A DNA stretch of 63,678 bases. It comes from a virus. The stretch lies in the IMG/VR virus record IMGVR_UViG_3300045836_000148, positions 1 through 63,678 of that record. One strand, 5' to 3'. The stretch's first letter is position 1, and the number at the start of each line of letters is the position of its first letter. The translations under genes were made by a program, and so were the position numbers. A model generated the notes under the pieces. The model did not search any database. It was not told the DNA's origin and saw only the letters and a list, made by a program, of their open reading frames with translations. This document shows positions 52,859-62,200 of this stretch, in pieces.

Positions 52859-53055
52859 CGCCCGAGCAGCTGCGCGACTGCGCGCGCTTCACCCTCGACC
52901 GCCTCGAGGACGGGGATGTGCGGGCCGGCATCCTCGTCGAGGTCTGCGCCTTGCGGTTCGGCGCGTCGCGCCCGGAGATCGTGCGCCGACTGCACCTCCT
53001 GGCGGAAACAACAAACCCCGCCGAAGCGGGGTCTGAGGCGGCCACCGACGGGTGA
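52855..53055 (+). CDS. small helical protein, 66 aa
   Basis: LRDCARFTLDRLEDGDVRAGILVEVCALRFGASRPEIVRRLHLLAE, a short helical protein with a possible HTH-like end. Its last codons include ACCCCG-ccgaa-GCGGGGT, a hairpin that may end the rightward operon. It faces the leftward operon from the integrase. Confidence 0.55.
   Translation: MTPEQLRDCARFTLDRLEDGDVRAGILVEVCALRFGASRPEIVRRLHLLAETTNPAEAGSEAATDG
53012..53031 (+). terminator. hairpin at the end of the rightward operon
   Basis: CCCCG / CGGGG stem with a short loop inside the last codons of the 52855 gene. It is the best candidate for the rightward end, though the T-tract is weak and position is approximate. The 26 bases between the two converging operons hold nothing else. 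Confidence 0.4.
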
Positions 53056-53081
53056 CCTCGTGGGCTAGGCCCGGCTCGATT

Positions 53082-53333
53082 CTACCGCCAGCCCATCGGG
53101 TGTCCGCGGTACCAGCGGGCCGGCCCGATGAAGACCAGCTCGCGCGGCTCGAACTGGCACCACTCGCCGCCGTTGACGTAGCCCTGCACCAGGAGCTTGC
53201 CGGTGCGCGCGTGCGGCCCGACCTTGGTCACGGTCAGGAACTTGCCGGCGAGCTTCGGGTCGGCGAAGTTCTGGTCGATCTGGGCGACGTCGCCCTCCTC
53301 GAGGGGCTTGTCGAAGTTCGGGATGGTGGGCAT
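53082..53333 (-). CDS. small protein at the end of the integrase operon, 83 aa
   Basis: ATG 53333 is preceded by AAAGGAGA. PNFDKPLEEGDVAQIDQNFADPKLAGKFLTVTKVGP and VQGYVNGGEWCQFEPRELVF suggest a beta-barrel (SH3-like) fold. Last gene of the integrase-led operon. Unknown role. Confidence 0.65.
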   Translation of the reverse strand: MPTIPNFDKPLEEGDVAQIDQNFADPKLAGKFLTVTKVGPHARTGKLLVQGYVNGGEWCQFEPRELVFIGPARWYRGHPMGWR

Positions 53334-53344
53334 GGGCTCTCCTT

Positions 53345-54052
53345 TCAGGCGCGGAAGAGACGCGACCAGACCGCGATGAAGTCCCGTGATGACGGGTTCA
53401 ACGCTCGCGAGTACAGCCACGGCGGGTTGATCGTCATGTGCGGCCGGGACAAGATGGGCTTCCGGGCGTGCACCAGGTCGTTGCCGATGAAGACATAGTC
53501 GTGGCACACGTCGAGGATCGCGGCTTCGTCGACGCCGTACATGTTGCCGTGCGCCTCGTGGTTGCGCGGGTCATATCGGTGCGTGACCCAGCAGGCGATG
53601 ACGACCTTGGGCCGGTACCGGCGCACAGCCACGCCAGCGTCGGCGCGGATGATGTTGGGGCCGTAGGTGACGGTCGGCTGGCCCGTACGCCGGTAGTGCG
53701 CGGCGATCTCGGGGATCTCCTGCATCCTGTTGTCGGTGCCCGGGATGCCGAGCGCGTCGGCCAGCACGCCATGCCCCGCGCCGATCTCGATCGCGCTGCG
53801 CCCGTCGATGAAGTCCCGCAGCCACTCGACCAGCTCTGTCGTCGGGAAGCTGTAGACGCCCGTGCGGTTGCCGAGCAGCGCGCGCTCGTCACGCGTCGTC
53901 CCCGCCCAGAAGGCCGCCGGCAGGATGCGCATGCGCCCGGCCTCGTCCATGACCTCGGGGCGCAGGTCGCGGGTGGAGTCGGGGTTGACCACCGAGAGCT
54001 GCCCGTCGCGGGCGCTCAGGGCCATCGCGGCGATGGCGTCCGACGGCTTCAC
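53345..54052 (-). CDS. SAM-dependent methyltransferase-like protein, 235 aa
   Basis: GTG start in GTGA overlap. Motif I AIEIGAGHGVLADALG (SAM-binding Gly loop), then QPTVTYGPN and KVVIACWVTHRY, a possible motif IV region, followed by DYVFIGNDLVH. The N-terminal part (TTELVEWLRDFIDGRS) leads into the Rossmann fold. No DPPY/NPPY-type motif in the usual place, so DNA methylation is unproven. Co-transcribed with the integrase. Confidence 0.7.
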   Translation of the reverse strand: MKPSDAIAAMALSARDGQLSVVNPDSTRDLRPEVMDEAGRMRILPAAFWAGTTRDERALLGNRTGVYSFPTTELVEWLRDFIDGRSAIEIGAGHGVLADALGIPGTDNRMQEIPEIAAHYRRTGQPTVTYGPNIIRADAGVAVRRYRPKVVIACWVTHRYDPRNHEAHGNMYGVDEAAILDVCHDYVFIGNDLVHARKPILSRPHMTINPPWLYSRALNPSSRDFIAVWSRLFRA

Positions 54053-54402
54053 GGCGCGATCTCCTTGGTGAAGGTGGGCGACAGCCGGTCGGCCTCCGGG
54101 CCTATCTGACGAAGCTGCCAGCCGTGCCGGCGGCACCAGTCCGAGAGGACGGGGTTGTTCACGTTCTCGATGACGAGCGTCGACGGCTCGCCGCGCTGGC
54201 GCAGCTCGGCCTCGACCGTGGCGATGAAGCGCGAGAACACGCCCCGGCGCCTGCGCGACGCGTTTACCTCGACGTTCGCGATCGTGACGTAGCCGATGCC
54301 CCGACGCATGTACGCCGACAGCGCCCCGTCCTCGAACGACAGCCACGCCCGCATCGGGTGCAGCCCTTCCGCCGGCCGTGATACGAAGTCAGCCACCGTC
54401 AC
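54049..54402 (-). CDS. GNAT-like acetyltransferase, 117 aa
   Basis: ATGA overlaps at both ends. IGYVTIANVEVNASRRRRGVFSRFI has the strand-Arg/Gly-rich loop-helix of GNAT motif A, and LVIENVNNPVLSDWCRRHGW resembles motif B (asparagine and aromatic near the C terminus). Predicted to use acetyl-CoA. Its target is not evident; it lies between the methyltransferase-like gene and a short gene after the integrase. Confidence 0.75.
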   Translation of the reverse strand: MTVADFVSRPAEGLHPMRAWLSFEDGALSAYMRRGIGYVTIANVEVNASRRRRGVFSRFIATVEAELRQRGEPSTLVIENVNNPVLSDWCRRHGWQLRQIGPEADRLSPTFTKEIAP

Positions 54403-54860
54403 AGCGGGGCCCCCTTCGACAGTACGATCGCGAGCCGCGGCCCGCGCACAGCCCAGGCCGCGAGCGCGTGCTCGGGGCGCACGTCGCGCTGCGCCTCGGG
54501 GAGCTTGTTGACCAGCTCGCCCCAGCGCCGGTTGAACTCGGCCTCGGCGATGGTGACCAGCGGCGACCGAGGTGTCTTGCCGTCGACGAGGTGCACCAGG
54601 ATGCTCCGCGCCTGCGCGTCGAACTCGTGCTCGCGGCCGCTGTCGAACGTGTCGTTCCGGAAGTCAACGTCGCGGCAGGTCGTCCGACGCAGCTCGTCGA
54701 TCGAAGCGCCGGTCAGGCGCGACAGGAGCACCGCCCAGGCGACGTCCCGGTTCGCCAGCGTGTTGGGGCCCGGCGGCATCGCGCCGGGCCCAGAGGCGCT
54801 CGTGAGGCCGAGGGCACCCATGATGGCGGTGTCGATGAGGGTGGGGTCGGGGGTGCTCAT
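54399..54860 (-). CDS. unknown protein following the integrase, recombinase-like segment, 153 aa
   Basis: Starts two bases after the integrase stop. AWAVLLSRLTGASIDELRRTTCRDVDFRNDTF resembles the first conserved block of tyrosine recombinase catalytic domains (LLsxlTGxrixELxxLxxxDVD), but the catalytic Arg is replaced by Ser and no HxxR or Tyr motif follows. It may be a diverged recombinase fragment or an unrelated protein. Confidence 0.5.
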   Translation of the reverse strand: MSTPDPTLIDTAIMGALGLTSASGPGAMPPGPNTLANRDVAWAVLLSRLTGASIDELRRTTCRDVDFRNDTFDSGREHEFDAQARSILVHLVDGKTPRSPLVTIAEAEFNRRWGELVNKLPEAQRDVRPEHALAAWAVRGPRLAIVLSKGAPL

Positions 54861-54862
54861 GG

Positions 54863-55924
54863 TTAGTCCAGCATCGCGGCCAGGTCTTGAACCTTGGGGT
54901 TGTAGTAGCGCAGCGCTTCCTTCATCGACCGGCGGCCGGTGATCTTCATGAAGTCCGCCAGCGCGATCTTCTTCGTTCCGACCAGCCAAGTCGAGTAGGT
55001 GTGCCGCAGGTCGTGCAAGCGCAGGCCGGCGACCTCCGGGTGCTTCTCGGCGAGAACGGCCCGTTCCTGGCCGTACAGCGTGGTCAGGCTCTCCTCGTGG
55101 ATGTCGAAGAGACGATCGGAGCCCTTAGCACGCTGGTGCTCGACCAGCTTCGCGATCCAGCGCACGGCTTCTTGGCTCAGGGGGCACCGGTACGGAAGGC
55201 CGTTCTTCATCAGCTCGGACTTGTAGGTGATCCCGCGGGTCTTCAGGTCGATCCAGGCCAGCTGCGTTTGAACCAGCGAACGACGACGCAGCCCCGTGGC
55301 GTTGGCGATGATAATGAACCAGGGGATGTAGTCGGTCTTCCTCTCCGGCGCCTTGTTCTCGTCGAACTCGAAGTGCGCCAGGAACAACTCGATGTGCTCC
55401 GGCTCCCAGATCGTCTCGCGTTCGGCGTCAGCGCCCTCCGGCCGGAGAACGGCCTTCGCGGGGTTCGCCATGGCGTAGCCCCACTCCTTGATCGCGAACG
55501 TGAAGATGCTCGAGATCAGGTTGAAGTCGCGCTTGACGGTCTGCGGCGTCGCGATGACGCCCTTCGGGTTCGGCTTCGTCAGGCGCCAGTCGCGCCACTC
55601 GCGCAGCGACCGGGCGATGTCCATGTCCAGGGTCATCGCGGCCCACGGCGTCTGCAGGAAGTGCTTGATCCGGTTCTGCTCCCACCGGCAGCCCTTGCGC
55701 TCCGGGCAGACCTCGTCCCGGAAGTTCTCGAGCAGCTTGGCGACGGTCGTCGCGCGCAGTTCCTTCGCGTCCTCGATGGCGTCGCGCTTCATGGCGTGAC
55801 GGGCCTTCATCGTCGCGAGCCAGGACTCGGCTTCGCGACGGGTGCCAAAGGTGTCCGAGATGGACTTGTACCCCGGCTTCCGGTAGGTGGCCGTGAAGCG
55901 GCCCTCGCGGTTCTGGATGGTCAT
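54863..55924 (-). CDS. int: tyrosine recombinase (phage integrase), 353 aa
   Basis: SAM-like N-terminal domain (SWLATMKARHAMKRDAIEDA, TVAKLLENFRDEVCPE) and catalytic domain with Arg near 213 (ANATGLRRRSLVQ), LHDLRHTYSTW (His304-x-x-Arg), and nucleophile Tyr in EALRYYNPK (about 340). All catalytic residues are present, so it should integrate the phage at an attP/attB pair. ATG 55924 is preferred; TTG 55978 would extend it by 18 residues. Operator-like site O7 lies 125 bases upstream. Confidence 0.9.
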   Translation of the reverse strand: MTIQNREGRFTATYRKPGYKSISDTFGTRREAESWLATMKARHAMKRDAIEDAKELRATTVAKLLENFRDEVCPERKGCRWEQNRIKHFLQTPWAAMTLDMDIARSLREWRDWRLTKPNPKGVIATPQTVKRDFNLISSIFTFAIKEWGYAMANPAKAVLRPEGADAERETIWEPEHIELFLAHFEFDENKAPERKTDYIPWFIIIANATGLRRRSLVQTQLAWIDLKTRGITYKSELMKNGLPYRCPLSQEAVRWIAKLVEHQRAKGSDRLFDIHEESLTTLYGQERAVLAEKHPEVAGLRLHDLRHTYSTWLVGTKKIALADFMKITGRRSMKEALRYYNPKVQDLAAMLD

Positions 55925-56048
55925 GGTTGTGGTGCCCCGTGGTTTGTCGAAGGAACGGAATCGTACCTCGCCCGACAACAGGAATGCAACGGGACAACCC
56001 TAACCTATTGATTTATAAGGAAATGCTTGAGCCTCTTCTGGGCACCAT

Positions 56049-56065
56049 TGTTATGATTCATAACA
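56049..56065. promoter_or_regulatory. operator-like palindrome O7 (perfect), upstream of int
   Basis: TGTTAtgattcaTAACA, extended by CAT/ATG flanks to a near-perfect 23-base palindrome. A -10-like TATGAA(T) is inside it on the minus strand, so it may block the integrase promoter. Confidence 0.75.
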
Positions 56066-56268
56066 ATGTTTCGAGGCTGATTTCCTTTAAAATCAAGCAC
56101 TTGGAACGCATAAAAGCGCAGCGGGACGCAGTTGGAAGCAACAACAACTGCAACAGAATGACAACACATGTTGTGTTGCATCCCCAACGAAAATGAGCCC
56201 CCATCGACCGCGAGGTCGTGGGGGCTTCTGCGTTGTGCGGCGTCCATGCCGCTGACTGTACCTGACGT
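56066..56268. other. intergenic region between ejection protein gene and integrase
   Basis: About 200 bases without a gene. It contains a seven-base dyad CAACACA-tgt-TGTGTTG at about 56161..56177 and an A/C-rich stretch (AGCAACAACAACTGCAACAG). The attachment site would be expected near here or at the other end of the integrase, but I cannot point to a core sequence. Confidence 0.4.
56196..56225 (-). terminator. probable terminator of the late block
   Basis: On the minus strand AGCCCCC-ACGACC / GGTCG-(a)-TGGGGGCT with a short loop and one bulge, followed by CATTTTCG. It lies 40-70 bases after the stop of the 2103-residue gene and before the integrase, separating the two transcription units. 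Confidence 0.65.
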
Positions 56269-59200
56269 CTACTGGCCGGCTGCCTGCACCCGCTCCAGCG
56301 CGTCCGCGTCCCGCCGTCCGAGCGTCGTCAACGCGTGCGCGTTGACGCGGGACTCGGGGGACTCCTGACCCTTCAGGTACGAGCGGATCTCGTTGGCGTC
56401 CATGACCGTGCGCAGCATGTCGATCGCCTGGTCGCGATCCTCGTCCCGGCCGCTCGCGAGCAGCTGGTGAGTCTGCGACAGCACGTACGACCGCTGCTGC
56501 TGGAACCGCTCGTTCTCCGCGCGCAGCTGGCCGGCCTCCGGGCCGCCCGGCGCGCCCTTGCTCGCGGTGATGCCGGCGAGCATGGACAGCTCGAGCGCGT
56601 GGCGCTCCTGGGCGGTGCGCTCCTGCTCCTTGGGCGACGCCGCGGCGTCCGGCTTGGCCGTCGCCAGGTCGTAGGCCACCTGGAAGTCGTGGACGGGGAA
56701 CTGCCCGGCGGCGTAGTGCGCGACCGCCTTGCCGGCGGCGCTCAGGAACGAGTCGCTCGGCGCCCAGATCGGGCCGGACTCCGGCGCGTGGCCGGCGGCC
56801 TGCATGCCGATGTCGATCGCCGGCTTAACCAGCGTCCCGGACTTCTGCCAGGCCATCGCGCCCGGGTCGGACATCCAGCCCTCGAGATCCTCGCCGACCT
56901 TGCCGAACGGCAGCCGATAGTAGGTCGCCGTGCCGTCGCTCATGTCCGGGCCGCGGAACCGGTTTTCCTTGCCGGGGTCGTTCGTGCCGCCCGGGGTGAA
57001 CGAGTGAATCCACTTGAACGGGTGGCCGACAAACGGCAGGACGTCCTGGAGGTGGCTGTCGGCGTACTGCAGGGCCGCGGTCGCGCGCGGGCCGTACTTC
57101 GCCAGCTCGGCCTTCAGGTTGTCCTTGAAGTCGCCGTCCTGCGTGTACGCGCGCACGCCGGTCTGGAACGCGGCGTTCAGCATGTACATCATGCCGATGT
57201 CGCGCACCAGGGCGCCGACCGCCTTGCGGCGCATCGCCATGTTGGCCGAGCGCGCCGCCTGGTCGCCGTAGGCCAGGCGCAGCTGGGACTGCACCTCGGC
57301 CGGCAGGCCGCGGATCATGTCCTTGTACATCGCGAAATTCGACAGCGTGAACGACCGCGAGAAGAGCGCGATGTTGGCGAACTTCCGGGCGAAGCCCGAC
57401 ATCGCCTCGTTCGGGAGCGTACCGGCGACGCGGTTCGCCAAGTTGGCGGCGACCTTGCCCGCCATGCCGTCGGCGGTCGTCTTGTCGAAGCCCTGCTTCT
57501 GGAACGCCTCGGAGTAGTGGCGTTCGGCCTGGGCGTAGACGCCCAGCTGCAGGTCAGCCACGCGCTTCCACAGCAGGTGGTTGTGCACCAGGTCGCCGAC
57601 GCCGTCCGCCAGCTCGGCGCCGCGGTCGCCCGCGACCTTGCCGACCAGCTTGGCCTTCCAGCCCTGGCCCGGCCGCAGCGCCGTGTCGTTGGCGATGGAC
57701 GTGATGTCCTGCTTGTGGCCGTAGTTGTTGATCGGCACCATGCCGTTCTCGATCGCGCGGCGCACCACCGGCGAGGCGCCCGACGACTCGAGGCGCGCGC
57801 GCTCGTTGTAGGGCACGCCCTGCATCGCCTGCACGCCGCGCTGCACCAGGTTGCCGGCCGCCTTCGCGTAGCCCAGGACGCCGCCCCGCTCGCCAGTGCG
57901 CAGCGCGCGGCCCTCGAAGTACGCCGGCAGCGTGCCCAGCGGCATCGACGCGAGCGCCTTGCCGAACACGACCTGGTTGTGGATCAGCGGCGAGTACATG
58001 ATGTTCGCCGTCGCCTCCTGCTTCAGCGCCATCAGCGCGCCGTACGCCTTGCCCGGCGGGTCGTAGATGATCGACTTCAGCGGGCCCTCGAACTCCTTGG
58101 CGATGTACAGCGGGCGCTGCTGGAACACGGGCCGGTGGAACTGGTCGGTCGCGGGAACCTTGGCGCCGGTGCGCGGGTCGTTGACCATCTGCGGGGCGTA
58201 CGTCTTGAACGCCGGGTGGTCGAGCGTGAAGTAGCCCGCGGCGTTGGCGGCCTCGGGCTCGTCCTTGACCAGGCCGGTGCCGGAGGCGTCCGACGCCTGG
58301 CGGATGCGCTCGACCAGCTCGCGACCGGCGATCGCCTGCTCGAGCCGGCCCATCGCGAGCGGCATCGTGCGGATGTCGCGCAGCGTGTGCGCGGTCGCGG
58401 TGTCCGAGTTCAGCAGGCGCTGCTGCGCCGCTTCCGTCTCCTCGACCGTCAGGTACTTGCGGCCCTTGGCGGCCGACGCCGAGGTGGTCAGGTCGTGCGC
58501 GAGGTTGACGTCGGCCTTCGGCGGCGCGGAGTAGCTCCCGTCCTCGCCGATCATGACGGCCATGCGCGGCGTCCAGTACGGCAGGCCGCCGTCCGGGAAC
58601 ATGCCGACCGCCTGACCGCGCGCGAGCAGCTCCTCGCCGTACTGGTGCAGACGCTCGACCGCGGCGCGCTCCGGCGGCGACAGCGCGTCCAGGCCGTTCG
58701 CGCCGGTGCGCTCGAGGTGCCCGCCGCGGATCAGGTTCTCCTCGTCGGCGGCGTTCCACATCGCCTCGCGCCGTTCCTTGGAGAAGTTGCGCAGGAGCAC
58801 GTGGTCGAGCTGCTGGTACTGGTACTGCGCCACGCGCATCTGGTTGGCGGTGTCCTTGGCCCAGGCGCGCGCGCGGTCGCTGCCGGTCGACGCGGACATC
58901 GGCATCGTGCGATCGCGCAGCTCGTTGATCGCGTCGGTGATGCGCAGCGTGTTGCCGAAGTTGCGCAGCGACTGGAACGCCTTCGCGCCAACCCGCGCCA
59001 GGGCCGACACGGCGCGCGGCGCCGGGTGCTGTTCGCCGGCCCGCGCCTGGGGCGACAGCGGGCGCTGGGTGGCGCGCGGGTCGGGCTGAGGCGCCGGGCC
59101 CTCGGCCTCGCTCAGACTACGGCCTTGACCCAGGTCAGGTCGGCCCGCCACGCCAGCGCCGCCGCCGGGTCGCGAGCGATCGCTCGCCGCAGCGCTTCCG

Positions 59201-62200
59201 CCGTTGCGGGCGTCGGCCGCTCCTGCGAGTCCAGCGTCGCGGCCACCTCGCGCAGCAGCCGGCGCATCGGCGCCATCGGCGCGGGTGCGTCCGTCCTCAG
59301 CTTGTACGCGTGCCCCGGCCACCCCAGGACGCTCGGCATCGCCAGGATGAGCGCCGCCCACTCCGGCCGGTGCTTGCGCGTCGGCGGGGGCAAGTAGACG
59401 TCGGGGGTCGGTTCCATTGGCAGGATTCTCCCCCAGCGCCAGCATTCCGTCCACCGCCCGCCCGCGCCCCTTGGCTTCGGCCAGGCCCTCGGGCAGCTCG
59501 TTCGCCATCAGCCGGTGAGACACGTCGATCAGGTCGGCGAGCGCCGACGTGTGGCCCTTGTCCAGGTTGAACAGGCCGCGCACGCGCGCGACGAAGTCGC
59601 CCCAGGCGGTGCGGTTGATCACGCCCGGGGTCTGCTTCAGGTAGTCCTGCACCCGCGGGTCGACGAACCCCCAGGTGATCAGTTCCTCCGGCCGCTCGAA
59701 CGCCGGCCCGGCCACGGCGTCGACCGGGCTGCGCTTGCCCGCGGCGCGCTCGGCCTCGTAGGTCGACCGGACGTGGTTGAACAGTTGCACCAGGTCGCGC
59801 GCCGCGCGCCCGACCGGCGTGTTCTCCGGGGCCATCAGGCCGCGCTGGAACTTCTTGACCGTCGCCACGTGGAGCGCCTCGTGGAGCACCGTGCCATTGT
59901 TCGAGCCCTGGCTGCCCTGAGCGTAGTCCGCGCTCTTGACCCAGACCTCGTGCTTCGAGAAGTCGGGGCTCCAACGCATCAGGCCGCGCGCGCCGGCCAT
60001 CTGCGGCGGCGCCTGGCGGATCGTCTTCGGCGTGACGACCTTGAACGGGACGCCCTGCGTGAACGGAGCGACCACCTGCGCGATCGCCTTCTCGAGCGGG
60101 CTGCCGCCGTTGGCCGCGCGCCGCACCGCCTGGTCGAGGGACGTGTCCTGCTCGTACCCGCGGTTCGGCGTGCGATCGACGAAGGTCGGGCCGTTCGCCA
60201 TGCTGGTCGGGCCGTCGTCCGCGCCCGGGGGCGCCACCGGCTCGCCCTTGGCGTTCCAGCTGTCGGCGATCGCGGCCTGCCGGTCATCGCCCTCGCCGCG
60301 GGGCTTGTTGAACGGCACGCTGTCGCGGCCGGCGCGCGTGAGCACGTTGCCAGCGCTGGTCACGTTCTGGTCGACGGACGGCGCGGTGCGTTGCTGCTCC
60401 ACCATCGCGCGCTGCACGTCCTCGCGCGTGATGCGTCCGGCGTCGTACTCCTGGACGAAGGCGCGTGCGGCGGGCGTGTTCGTGTTGCGCTGGGCGTTGA
60501 CGTACAGGTCGACCGGGTCGGTGCTCGGGGGCGCCTCGGCCTTGTTGCCCTGCAGTTCGGGCGAGTACGGGTGCGGGGCAGGCGCCTCGTTGGCCTGGAC
60601 GGCGTAGGCGCCATCCTCTGCCGGGTGCTCGACGACCGACGTACCGTGGGGGAACAGCGGCTGGCCGTCCTTGGCCGTCATCGCGTTGAGCACCTGCGAG
60701 CGCTGCGACGCCTGGCTCTTGGTCTGCGGCGTCAGGTCGGCGTAGCGCGGCGCAGGCTGCGCCTCGGCCGGCGCGCGCTCGGCGTCGGGGTACGCGGGCG
60801 ATTGGTTCTTCAGTGGGCCCTGCGGCTCGATCAGCTGACGCTGCGGGCCCGTGAGGTCGGGTCGTGCCAACGGCTGCGACGGCACCTCGGTGGCCCCGGG
60901 CGTCATGCCCGCGTCCTCGCGGATGCGGTTCATGAACAGCTGCTTGAGCACCGGGTCGTTCGTCGTCGCGGCGATCTCGGCCGCGGAGCGCGTATCGACC
61001 GGAGTCGCGTCCGTGCGGTTGCCGAAGGCGTCGGGCAGGTCTGCCGCCATCGTGGCCGTGCGAGCCTGCCGCTGGTCGGACGTCGTGGCCTGGTTCGCGT
61101 GGTCGACGAGCTGCGCGTGCAGGTCGACGGCCTCCTGCAGCTTCTGCAGACGCGCCTGCTCTGCCTGGTCGTAGGCCGCGTCACGGCCCTGGTCGATGTT
61201 CTGCATCGCGCGCTGGAAGGCGGCGCTGCGGGCGTTCTGCTGGGCGAACTTCTCCTGGTCGGACAGCAGCTGCGCCTGCGCGGTCGGCGGCGCGAACTGC
61301 GCCTGCGACGCGTCGAGCGCAGCCTGGTCGCCGCGAGGCGCCGTGACCGCCGGATCATTCAGGTCGGCTTGCAGCTGGTTCAGGCGGTCGACGGCCTGCT
61401 GGTGCGCGACCGCGTTGAACGGCGACGCCTCGCTCGACGTCTGCTGCGCGTCCATCGCCTGGAACTGCGACTGTAGCTCGTTCATGCGCTGCACTGCGGC
61501 ATCGTGCTGCGTGGCCGCCACGCGCGCCGGGATGTCGTCCTGCGGGCGCGATGCCAGGTCGAACGCCGCGCCGATCGCACCGTCGACGTCCTTGGCCGAG
61601 TCGAGAGCGGCGATCGCGTCGGTCTTCTGCTGCTCCGCGCGCGCGGCGCCCTCGGCGACCGCCTTCTGCAGGTTCGAACCGACGGTGGGCGTGCGGCCCA
61701 TCGCCTGGTCGAGCTGCGTTTCGATCGGGACGCCCTCGATCGACGGAGTGGGCGCCGCGGGCGCCGGAGCCCGCGCGCCGCCGTTGGCAAGCGCCGGGAT
61801 CGCGGCGTGCGCCGCGTGGATGCCGACGTGCGCGCCGGCCTGGAAGGCCGCGCCCTCGAGCGTGCTGCCCCACGTCGGCGCCTCCTGCGCCGCCTGGTCA
61901 GGCAGCCCCGCGGCTTGCAGACCGAGCGACGTCGCCTCCTGGCTGGCAGCCGTCGTCGCGCCGCCGACGAGCGCCGAAGCGCCCGCGGCCTTCGCCGCGG
62001 AGCCCAGCAGGTTCGCTGCGCCGCCGCTCAGGTTGAGCCCGGGGATCGGGATCTTCGACGCGGCAGCTTGGATAGCCGCCTGCGGCGCGGCGATCGCCGT
62101 CGCCTCGCTGTACGGCATCGTCGGGTTCGCGTCCTGAATCTGCTGCGACTTCGCCGACTGCTCGCCAGCGAGGACACCGCCCGGGCCGGCCAGACCTTCG

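Noticed and set aside
53082-56268. attP core near the integrase
   Set aside because: No convincing tRNA-end-like or repeated core sequence could be picked out by eye, so no attachment site is called.
56335-59397. Plus-strand open frame of about 1000 codons opposite the giant virion gene
   Set aside because: Arg/Leu/Val-rich mirror translation without domains; the minus-strand gene has proper structure and coupling.
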